The notes beneath the pieces were generated by a model, which saw nothing but the letters and a program-made list of their open reading frames with translations, was not told where the DNA came from and did not search any database. Of a stretch of 12,406 nucleotides of DNA, positions 6,670-12,406 are shown one piece after another (position 1 is the first letter of the stretch; every line of letters begins with the position of its first letter). The stretch is from an uncultured Caulobacteraceae bacterium (GTDB lineage Bacteria; Pseudomonadota; Alphaproteobacteria; Caulobacterales; Caulobacteraceae), in NCBI GenBank assembly GCA_937910255.1, contig CALEOQ010000102.1, forward strand, positions 1 to 12,406, written 5' to 3'. The position numbers and the translations under genes were made by a program.

Positions 6670-6684
6670 TTTGGACTAGACCAG
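6670..6684 (+). promoter_or_regulatory. Candidate GntR/PhnR operator upstream of phospholipase C, inside the end of deoR (site C)
   Basis: TTTGGACTAGACCAG on the plus strand; the core TGGACTAGACCA differs at one base from TGGTCTAGACCA. It shares the 15-bp pattern with sites A and B, though in the opposite orientation. It sits 53 nt before the phospholipase C ATG and overlaps the last codons and TAG stop of the deoR-type gene (6676-6678), so these bases would be both coding and regulatory. A TATTCT next to it on the minus strand could be a -10 element. Confidence 0.65.
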
Positions 6685-7512
6685 AATAGTGCGACTTTCC
6701 TTGGAGCTGCTGGCGTCTCCGTCGGCGATGTGGATCCGCGTCTCGGCCTGGGCGGCGGCCTCCAGCACGCTCGTCGGCGGCGCCTCGTCGGTCACAAGGT
6801 CCTGGACCTCGCGAAACGAGGTGACCTGCATGAAGCCGGACTTGGCGAACTTGCTGTGGTCGGCCAGCACGACCACGCGGCGCGCATGCCCCAGCAGGCT
6901 TTGCTTGAACGCGGCTTCGTCCGGGTCGAAGTCCAGAAAGCCGCGGGCGGCGTCGACCGCGCCCATGGACAGGATGGTGAGGTCCGGGGCGAACCGCTGG
7001 CAGAAGGCCTGGGCCTCCGGGCCGAAGGCGGCGTTGTGGATCGGATTGATCTGCCCGCCGGCCAGCAACAGCCTTTGACCGGGATTGCCGAGGACCTCGT
7101 GGGCGATTTCCACGCTGTTGGTCACGATGGTGAGGTTTCGCATTGCGGCGAGATTGCGGGCCAGCCAATGGCAGCTGGTGCCGGAATCGATCAGCAGCGT
7201 CATGCCATCGGTGACCAGTTCGGCCGCCTTGCGGGCGATGCGCTGTTTGGCTGCGGCGTTCTCCCTCAGGCGGATGCGATAGGGCGCCTCTATCTTGTGG
7301 CTGGTCGCCGACAGGCCGCCATGCACCTTCTGGATGACGCCGCTCTGTTCCAGCTGGCGGGCGTCCCGGCGGATCGTCTCCTCGGAGACGTCAAAGCGCT
7401 CCGCCAGCTCCGACACCGTCCAGAAGGCCCGCTCGTCCAATAGCCTGAGGATCTCGGCGAGCCGGGGACCCTGGCTCAACTGCTTCATATCCTTGGTGTT
7501 CGCGCGGCTCAT
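6676..7512 (-). CDS. DeoR/GlpR-family transcriptional repressor
   Basis: A 278-residue DeoR-type regulator. An N-terminal helix-turn-helix (about 15-70; TVSELAERFDVSEETIRRD, then the family mark VHGG at 63-66) is followed by a sugar-phosphate-isomerase-like effector domain. Its typical motifs are IDSGTS (108-113), TIVTNS (128-133), GFLDFDPDEAAFK (191-203) and ADHSKF (217-222). Such proteins usually bind a phosphorylated metabolite, for example glycerol-3-phosphate in GlpR. That would suit a neighbour releasing lipid products, but the ligand is not visible. The tail after about residue 255 is slightly longer than usual. The ATG at 7512 has only a weak ribosome site. The gene is divergent from the TonB-dependent receptor; the CCACA repeats between them are candidate operators. 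The stop codon lies within the operator of the next gene downstream. Confidence 0.9.
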   Translation of the reverse strand: MSRANTKDMKQLSQGPRLAEILRLLDERAFWTVSELAERFDVSEETIRRDARQLEQSGVIQKVHGGLSATSHKIEAPYRIRLRENAAAKQRIARKAAELVTDGMTLLIDSGTSCHWLARNLAAMRNLTIVTNSVEIAHEVLGNPGQRLLLAGGQINPIHNAAFGPEAQAFCQRFAPDLTILSMGAVDAARGFLDFDPDEAAFKQSLLGHARRVVVLADHSKFAKSGFMQVTSFREVQDLVTDEAPPTSVLEAAAQAETRIHIADGDASSSKESRTILV

Positions 7513-7539
7513 GCGACGGCTGGCTATCAGGCCAAATTA

Positions 7540-7627
7540 CCACACACAACCACAAAATTCTCACCTGCGTCCGGCGACGTGACCCCAACGCCACGCCGGG
7601 CGCCGGGAAAAGCCACACGAAACCACA
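7540..7627. repeat. Four phased CCACA repeats in the deoR-receptor control region
   Basis: CCACA occurs at 7540, 7550, 7613 and 7623. Each pair is spaced exactly 10 bp start to start, and the pairs are 73 bp apart, close to seven helical turns, so all four would face the same side of the DNA. The surrounding 250-bp gap (7513-7762) carries no gene. It also holds the imperfect palindrome TGGC-N6-GCCA at 7521-7534 near the deoR start, and the receptor's ribosome site GGGGGA at 7751-7756. An operator array for the DeoR-type protein is the natural guess. Confidence 0.5.
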
Positions 7628-7762
7628 CGTTTCAACATAGCTCCCTCAAACCGTCACATCACTGAGATGGTCTGCGCCTAAGTCTTTCGCGGCCAGGGGG
7701 CGGCGGCGTCGAACAGCGCAGCCCAGGCATTTGAATCATGCCAGTTCGTCGGGGGATAACTC

Positions 7763-10546
7763 ATGTTTAAGCGACACGCGGTTCTGGGCGCCTGCCCGAA
7801 CCTGAAGAAGCTCTTGCTCGCCACCGTCTCGGTCATGGTCGCCAGCGCTGGCTCCACGGCTCTCGCCCAAGAGGCCGGCGCCAACGAGGTCGATGAGCTG
7901 GTCGTCACCGGCTATCGCAAGTCTCTGGGCGAGGCGCGCGACATCAAGCAGGCCTCAGTCATTCAGGTGGACGCCATCGTCGCCGAAGACATGGCGAAAT
8001 TCCCGGATCTGAACCTGGCGGAGTCGCTGCAGCGCCTGCCCGGCGTGCAGATCACCCGTGAGGCCGGCGAGGGCCGGCGGATTTCGCTGCGGGGCCTAGG
8101 GCCGGACTTCGCCCGTGTTCAGCTGAACGGCATGGAGGTGCTGGGCAATGTCGACTCCGCCCAGGACAGCCGCGGTCAGCGCTCCCGCGACCGGGCGTTC
8201 GACTTCAACATCTTCGCCTCAGAGCTGTTCTCGCGGGTGGAGGTGGAAAAGACCTTCCAGGCGGCCCAGAAGGAGGGCGGCATGGCCGGCACCGTCGGCC
8301 TGTTCACCGGCAAGCCGTTCGACTATGGGCCGGGGAGCAAGGGCGCGGTTTCGCTGAAGCTCGGCACCAATGAATATACCGAGGACGCCCAGCCGCGGGT
8401 CGCGGCTCTGTTCAGCCACAACTGGGACGACACGTTCGGCGTCGCCCTCTCGGTGGCCTATAGCGAGCGTGAGACGACCGAGCAGGGTCACAACACCTAC
8501 AACTATACCAAGCCCAGCGCCGCGACCCTGCAATCCCTGGTCAGCAAGGGCCTCAACATCTCGCAGCTGAGCGCCGCCCAGCAGGCCAAGTTCCTGTCCG
8601 GCGACCTCTATTTCGCCGACGGCAATCGGATCTCGTCCTGGAACGCCAAGCAGGAACGCCTTGGCCTGACGGCGGCGGTTCAATGGCGTCCGACCGACGA
8701 CCTGGAGCTGACCCTCGACGTGCTGCACGGCGAATTCTCCACCCGCCGGGACGAACTGCACCTGGCGACCCGGCCCCTGGCGTCCTCGGGCTCAGTGTCC
8801 TTCGACACCCCCGCAGGCGGGGTCTGGCCGGCCCAATTCCAGACGGCGTCGACCATCAACGACCTCGCCTGGGACGGGGACAACTATGTGACGATGACCG
8901 ATGTCACCGGCACGACCTTCGGCAGCGAGAACCGCCGGTCGCTCAATGAAAACCGTTTCGACCAGGTGGTCCTGACCGGGGAATGGGGGCTGTCTGATCG
9001 TCTCACCCTCGATGGCCACGTGGGCTGGGAGAAGTCGACCTACGAAACGCCCTATGACGACAAGCTGTACATGCGGGCCAAGGGCAATCAGGTGGCCAAC
9101 TATGGCGCCGACGGTCGCTCGGCGTCGTTCAGCACGCCCGGCTGGGACCCGACCGACCCCGCCGGCTACGCCATGGATTCGTTCTACTATCGCGCGTTCA
9201 ACAATGAATCCGAGCTGCATGAGGCCGAACTGAACGGCCGCTACGAGCTTTCCGACGTCTGGACGCTGCGGGCCGGCGCCGCCTATCACAAGTTCCGGCA
9301 GCAGGGCATTGACCTGTTCTACGACGACAACGTCAACGGGACGCGCGCCAAGACCCGCGGCACCTCGGTCGGCGACATCAGCTCTGTGTTCACCAACGAG
9401 TTCGGCTCCTGGCTGATCGGCGACTACGCCAAGGCCTTCGCCAAGTACAACGAATACCATCGTCTGGAGCCCAATGCCGACGGGACCGGCGGCGCGCTTC
9501 AGGACATCGAGAACGTCTACGAGACCACCGAGGAGACCTTCTCCGGCTTCGTGCAGGCCGACTGGGACAGCGAATTGGCCGGGCGGAGCTTCCGCGGCAA
9601 TATCGGCCTTCGCGGCTATAGCACCGACACCCGCAGCGTCGGCTGGATCCAGGGCGACAGCTATGCCTATCTCGGCACGGCCGACGTGGAAGGCAGCTAT
9701 GAGGGCGTCTTGCCGGCCCTGAACACGGTCCTGGAGCTGGCGCCCGACGTGCTGGTGCGCTTCTCCGCCACCCAAAACCTCAATCGTCCCGGCCTGGGGT
9801 CGATGGCCGCCGAGGGCCAGGCCTTCCAGGATCCCGACTCCGGCGAGATCACCGCGTCGCGGGGCAATCCCAACCTCAAGCCCTATAAGGACACCACCCT
9901 CGATTTTGCGGTGGAGTACTATTTCGGCCAGGCGGGCCTGCTGTCGGCGAGCGTCTTCCACAAGGACATCGAGAACTTCATCGGTTCAGACCTGCTGGAG
10001 AACGTGCCGTTCAGTGAGACCGGCATCCCGTACACCTCGATCCCCGGGGCGACGGCCAGCACGATCGTCGCCGAATTCTCCATGCCGACCAATATTGAAG
10101 GCACGAAGAAGCTGACCGGCGTCGAGCTTGCCGCCCAAAGTCAGCTCTCCTTCCTGCCGGCGCCGTTCGACAACATCGGCTTGGTCGCCAACTACACCTA
10201 TGTGGACGCTGACGAGGCGCTCACCGGCATCTCGAAGTCCAGCTACAACGCCACGGTCTATTACGAGACCGAGCGTTGGGGCGCGCGGACATCCCTCAAC
10301 CACCGCGACAAGTGGTATAGCGGCCGCAACGACAGTGTGATGAGCGCCAGCACCCGCGGGTTCGAAGGCGGCACATATGTGGACGCCGCGGCCTTCTACA
10401 ATGTGGCCGACAATCTCCAGGTCACCTTCGACGCGGTCAATCTGACCAATGAGAAGGACACCCAGTTCTGGGGCCAGAACCATTACCTCTATAACCAGAA
10501 CCAGAGCGGCACGACCTACATGCTCGGGCTCAACTACAATTTCTGA
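7763..10546 (+). CDS. TonB-dependent outer-membrane receptor (TonB-Xanth-Caul type)
   Basis: A 927-residue outer-membrane transporter. The signal peptide (KKLLLATVSVMVASAG, cleavage expected after STALA at residue 35) is followed by a TonB box (EVDELVVTG, 42-50). The plug domain (about 60-180) carries NLAESLQRLPGVQITRE and the RRISLRGLGPDFARVQLNG stretch typical of the Xanthomonas/Caulobacter subfamily. The beta barrel fills the rest, with the late GNPNLKPYKDTTLDF motif and a terminal Phe (GLNYNF) as expected for barrel insertion. The start is fixed by GGGGGA 6 nt upstream of ATG. It would take up a large or scarce substrate across the outer membrane using TonB energy. Related receptors often serve carbohydrates, but the substrate here is unknown, and import of phosphonate or lipid breakdown products is only a contextual idea. 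It is divergent from deoR, which probably controls it. Confidence 0.95.
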   Translation: MFKRHAVLGACPNLKKLLLATVSVMVASAGSTALAQEAGANEVDELVVTGYRKSLGEARDIKQASVIQVDAIVAEDMAKFPDLNLAESLQRLPGVQITREAGEGRRISLRGLGPDFARVQLNGMEVLGNVDSAQDSRGQRSRDRAFDFNIFASELFSRVEVEKTFQAAQKEGGMAGTVGLFTGKPFDYGPGSKGAVSLKLGTNEYTEDAQPRVAALFSHNWDDTFGVALSVAYSERETTEQGHNTYNYTKPSAATLQSLVSKGLNISQLSAAQQAKFLSGDLYFADGNRISSWNAKQERLGLTAAVQWRPTDDLELTLDVLHGEFSTRRDELHLATRPLASSGSVSFDTPAGGVWPAQFQTASTINDLAWDGDNYVTMTDVTGTTFGSENRRSLNENRFDQVVLTGEWGLSDRLTLDGHVGWEKSTYETPYDDKLYMRAKGNQVANYGADGRSASFSTPGWDPTDPAGYAMDSFYYRAFNNESELHEAELNGRYELSDVWTLRAGAAYHKFRQQGIDLFYDDNVNGTRAKTRGTSVGDISSVFTNEFGSWLIGDYAKAFAKYNEYHRLEPNADGTGGALQDIENVYETTEETFSGFVQADWDSELAGRSFRGNIGLRGYSTDTRSVGWIQGDSYAYLGTADVEGSYEGVLPALNTVLELAPDVLVRFSATQNLNRPGLGSMAAEGQAFQDPDSGEITASRGNPNLKPYKDTTLDFAVEYYFGQAGLLSASVFHKDIENFIGSDLLENVPFSETGIPYTSIPGATASTIVAEFSMPTNIEGTKKLTGVELAAQSQLSFLPAPFDNIGLVANYTYVDADEALTGISKSSYNATVYYETERWGARTSLNHRDKWYSGRNDSVMSASTRGFEGGTYVDAAAFYNVADNLQVTFDAVNLTNEKDTQFWGQNHYLYNQNQSGTTYMLGLNYNF

Positions 10547-10568
10547 CATGACCACCCGCTAGACCATG

Positions 10569-10594
10569 CGCCCGTCTCCGAAAGGAGGCGGGCG
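10569..10594 (+). terminator. GAAA-tetraloop hairpin after the receptor gene
   Basis: An 11-bp stem starting CGCCCGTCTCC and closing GGAGGCGGGCG around a GAAA (GNRA) tetraloop begins 22 nt after the receptor stop. One pair is G-U on the plus strand and would be an A-C mismatch on the minus strand, so it suits the receptor transcript. No U-tract follows, so it may be a terminator or an RNA-stabilising 3' element that dampens expression of the genes beyond. Confidence 0.6.
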
Positions 10595-10616
10595 TCGTCG
10601 CCGTGGACCAAGTCCC

Positions 10617-11255
10617 ATGATCATCTCGCATCGCCACAGGTTCATCTTCGTCGCCGTGCCCAAGACCGGCACCCATGCGGTGCGCCAGGCCCTGCGCGAG
10701 GAGATGGACGAGGGTGACCTCGAGCAGGTGGGGCTGTTCGTCGACAGGCGCTTTCCGTGGGCGGAGCTGGCGGCGATCCGTCATGGCCACCTGTCCCTGC
10801 GACAGGTCCGCCCTCATCTGGGGGAGGCCGCCTTCGGCGACTATGTGAAGTTCGCCTTCGTGCGAAACCCCTTCGACCGCTTCGTCTCCTACTGCGCCTT
10901 CATGCTGCGTGGGGGCGACCTGTTCCAGCGCAGGCCGCAGGACATGATGCGTCACTTCCTCTTCGGCGCCCCGCCGGAGGATCACATCCTGTTCCAGCCC
11001 CAGGCCGCGCTGCTGGTCGATGAGGACGGCCGCACCGTCCTGACCGACCGGATTGGTCGGGTGGAGGACATGCAGGGGTCCTATGATGCGATCTGCGCCC
11101 ATATCGGCATCCCCTCCCGCCCCCTGGACCGGGTCAATGGCAGCCGCCGCGCCGACTATCGCCAGTACTATGACCCGTCGCTGGCGGACGCTGTCGCCGC
11201 CCGCTACGCCCAGGATCTCGACCTGTTCGGCTATGACTTTGAGGGGCCGCGATGA
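10617..11255 (+). CDS. Sulfotransferase family 2 protein
   Basis: A 212-residue protein of the Sulfotransfer_2 type, transferring sulfate from PAPS to a hydroxyl group of an unknown acceptor. The fold begins at once with FIFVAVPKTGTHAVR, where KTGTH (16-20) is the 5'-phosphosulfate-binding loop. VRNPFDRFVS (82-91) is the 3'-phosphate-binding motif. The C-terminus YAQDLDLFGYDF is typical of the family. The ATG at 10617 is preferred over the in-frame ATG at 10566, because the extra 17 residues (Arg/Gly-rich) are encoded by the hairpin at 10569-10594 and precede the conserved first strand. No transmembrane segment is visible, so it is likely cytoplasmic. Its stop overlaps the next start as ATGA, so it is probably co-translated with the dioxygenase downstream. 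Confidence 0.88.
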   Translation: MIISHRHRFIFVAVPKTGTHAVRQALREEMDEGDLEQVGLFVDRRFPWAELAAIRHGHLSLRQVRPHLGEAAFGDYVKFAFVRNPFDRFVSYCAFMLRGGDLFQRRPQDMMRHFLFGAPPEDHILFQPQAALLVDEDGRTVLTDRIGRVEDMQGSYDAICAHIGIPSRPLDRVNGSRRADYRQYYDPSLADAVAARYAQDLDLFGYDFEGPR

Positions 11256-11881
11256 GGAACGCCGCCCTCGGCCTGGCGGCCAATTCGCGCAAGACGACGG
11301 GCGTCCGACACCTGGGACCGGTCGACGTCGCCCCCTTGCGCCAGGCGCTGCGGGCCATCCCTGACGAGGTCTGGGAGCTGGAGAACCGGAGCAAGCCCAA
11401 CAGGTTCGGCGTGCTGGATGAGACCCGGCACATTGTCTTTCGCTTTATTGACGACGCCCGCGACTGGCGCAGATCCCATGACCGGCCGGCCTATGCGTCG
11501 TGGCGCGCCCTGTTGGCGCCGGTGCTGGCGCAGGCGGTGGCGGCCTATGGCTATGAGCGCGGCGCCTATCCCCGGGTGATGCTGGCCAGGATGGCGCCGG
11601 GCGGGGTGATCCATCCCCATGTGGACGCCAACCCGGCCGCACGCTGGCCGCACAAGATCCATGTTCCCCTCACCACAAACGCCGGGGTGCTCTGCTTCTT
11701 CGGCGGCGAGGCGCGCCACTTGCCGGAGGGCGAGGCGGTCGAGGTCGATAACCTCGGTCCGCACTGGGTGCGCAACACGGGCGACACCGACCGCGTCCAC
11801 CTCATCTTCGAGTACTACGACACCGACCAGCCAGAGCCGCCCTGGCTTGAGCTGCTGCTGAAAGAGGGCGTGAGGGGATGA
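11252..11881 (+). CDS. Aspartyl/asparaginyl beta-hydroxylase-like 2-oxoglutarate/Fe(II) dioxygenase
   Basis: A 209-residue protein with the core of the aspartyl/asparaginyl beta-hydroxylase family (PF05118 type), which hydroxylates side chains or small molecules using 2-oxoglutarate and O2. The iron site is visible as HPHVDA (His123 and Asp125) and PHWVRN (His171). Arg181 in DRVHLIF is the expected 2-oxoglutarate-binding residue. KIHVPLTTN (135-143) is the family's central strand. Mammalian AspH lacks the acidic iron ligand, whereas this protein has the full His-x-Asp...His triad. There is no signal peptide. ATGA overlaps link it to the sulfotransferase before and the TPR gene after, so all three probably act on one product. 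The substrate is unknown; hydroxylation could create the acceptor for sulfation. Confidence 0.85.
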   Translation: MRNAALGLAANSRKTTGVRHLGPVDVAPLRQALRAIPDEVWELENRSKPNRFGVLDETRHIVFRFIDDARDWRRSHDRPAYASWRALLAPVLAQAVAAYGYERGAYPRVMLARMAPGGVIHPHVDANPAARWPHKIHVPLTTNAGVLCFFGGEARHLPEGEAVEVDNLGPHWVRNTGDTDRVHLIFEYYDTDQPEPPWLELLLKEGVRG

Positions 11882-12265
11882 CCGTCGCAGCCCGCGCCAT
11901 CGACCTTGCCGATCGCGAAGCCCTGCTCCAGGCGGCCCGCGACCTTCGCCTGCGCCAGCAGATTCCAGAGGCGCTGGCCGTGCTGGCGCAATTGCAGGCG
12001 AGGCGCCCCCGGTTCAGCCGCCTCTATCAGGAGCGCGGCCACTGCTACGTCCTCCAGCGGGACGCCGCCGCCGCAGTGGAGGCGCTGCAGGAGGCGGTGC
12101 GCCTGAACCCGACCCTGCCGGCGAGCTGGGACATGCTGGAACAGCTCTATCGCCTCCTCGGCGACCCGGCGCGGGCGACGGCTGCGGCTCAGCAGTTGGC
12201 GATGCTGCGGCGGCTTCCGCCAGAGGTGGTGGCGGCCAACAGCCTCTATGCCGACGGGGATCTCG
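11878..12265 (+). CDS. TPR protein, 3' end missing (possibly a TPR-sulfotransferase)
   Basis: Only the first 129 residues are genomic; the reading frame then runs into adapter, so the apparent ending ENGRAHV and stop are false. Residues 14-115 form about three tetratricopeptide repeats, seen in EALAVLAQLQARRPRFSRLY, AAVEALQEAVRLNPTLPASW and LGDPARATAAAQQLAML, a protein-binding helical scaffold. The start overlaps the preceding stop as ATGA. GGGG directly upstream is too close to be a strong ribosome site, so coupling is likely. In related bacteria such N-terminal repeats are often fused to a sulfotransferase domain beside TonB-dependent receptors, which would fit here. That domain is not in the window, so the function is open. 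Confidence 0.75.
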
Positions 12266-12329
12266 AGAACGGAAGAGCACACGTCTGAACTCCAGTCACG
12301 TCGTTACCACGTATGCCGTCTTCTGCTTG
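12266..12329. other. Illumina adapter (right contig end)
   Basis: AGAACGGAAGAGC at 12266 is the universal AGATCGGAAGAGC adapter start with one error. It is followed by an exact ACACGTCTGAACTCCAGTCAC, a six-base index-like GTCGTT (12300-12305), a damaged ATCT, and exact CGTATGCCGTCTTCTGCTTG ending at 12329. It is the mirror image of the left-end adapter, and the index agrees with the left-end hexamer at five of six bases. Confidence 0.98.
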
Positions 12330-12406
12330 AAAAATAAAACTACAAACCACACCTCTGCACTCCATTCACATGTTACTCTCCTCTGCATTCTTCTTCTCAC
12401 CACTAC
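12330..12406. other. Low-quality tail with a second, degraded adapter copy
   Basis: After an A-rich run, CACACCTCTGCACTCCATTC (from 12348) and TCTCCTCTGCATTCTTCTTC (from 12376) align without gaps to the adapter that ends at 12329. They differ at about one base in five and are offset by 70 nt. The base composition, AT-rich and pyrimidine-heavy, is unlike the rest of the window. This is read-end noise retained by assembly and holds no gene. Confidence 0.88.

Noticed and set aside
6347..7168. Minus-strand 273-residue open frame across the deoR-phospholipase junction
   Set aside because: It is an Arg/Gly/Pro-rich shadow in another frame of two well-supported genes and has no motifs.
7521..7536. 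TTTGG...CCAG-like palindrome (TGGC-N6-GCCA) near the deoR start, considered as a fourth GntR site
   Set aside because: The spacer between TTTGG and CCAG is two bases longer than in the three good sites and the inner bases do not match; it may be an unrelated regulatory palindrome.
7669..7680. TGGTCTGCGCCT upstream of the receptor gene as a GntR operator
   Set aside because: Only the left half matches; the right half lacks ACCA, giving about 8 of 12 matches, which is expected by chance in a window this size.
8219..9961. Long minus-strand open frames opposite the receptor gene
   Set aside because: They are antisense shadows of GC-rich codon usage, with no recognisable domains and no ribosome sites, opposite a clearly real receptor gene.
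10566..10616. Upstream ATG giving the sulfotransferase 17 extra residues
   Set aside because: The segment overlaps the GAAA hairpin, is low-complexity Arg/Gly, and precedes the conserved first beta strand of the family.
12330..12406. AT-rich tail as a mobile-element end or a natural tandem repeat
   Set aside because: It aligns without gaps to the Illumina adapter just before it, so it is a degraded technical copy.

Overview
The window is one assembled contig of GC-rich DNA with sequencing adapter left on both ends. Bases 1-75 and 12266-12406 are Illumina index-adapter sequence and its degraded read-through. Genuine genomic sequence runs from about 76 to 12265, so the first and last genes are cut by the contig ends. 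The GC-rich codon use, the Tat-exported phospholipase C and the 'TonB-Xanth-Caul' type outer-membrane receptor suggest an alphaproteobacterium, most likely of the Caulobacter/Phenylobacterium group. That placement is an inference, not a proof.

Region 1 (76-1752) is phosphonate catabolism. It holds the 3' end of an FAD-dependent amine oxidoreductase of the phosphonate-operon type, then phnX (phosphonoacetaldehyde hydrolase) joined by an ATGA overlap. Facing them is a PhnZ-like HD-domain diiron oxygenase. Two mechanistically different C-P bond cleaving enzymes therefore sit tail to tail.

Region 2 (1776-6684) holds two exported phosphoesterases and their probable regulator. One is an alkaline-phosphatase-superfamily phosphodiesterase with chitobiase-like and PA14-like C-terminal modules. 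The other is a Tat-exported phospholipase C of the phosphocholine-specific family. Between them lies a GntR/HutC-type (PhnR-like) regulator gene. I find three near-identical 15-bp sites of the form TTTGGWMYAGWCCAG, which resemble the TGGTNTAGACCA operators of HutC-type regulators. They lie upstream of the phnZ-like gene, in the phosphodiesterase/gntR divergent promoter, and upstream of the phospholipase C gene. This ties the extracellular esterases to intracellular phosphonate degradation and is the main discovery here. The simplest model is that the exported enzymes release phosphonate head groups (such as aminoethylphosphonate or its N-methyl form) from lipids or esters, and the inner enzymes recover carbon, nitrogen and phosphate.

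Region 3 (6676-12265) holds a DeoR/GlpR-type repressor gene divergent from a large TonB-dependent receptor gene. Their shared 250-bp control region carries four helically phased CCACA repeats. After the receptor comes a strand-specific hairpin. Then follow three genes joined by ATGA overlaps: a family-2 sulfotransferase, an aspartyl/asparaginyl beta-hydroxylase-like dioxygenase, and a truncated TPR protein. Whether this tailoring set serves the receptor or the phosphonate module cannot be decided from this sequence.
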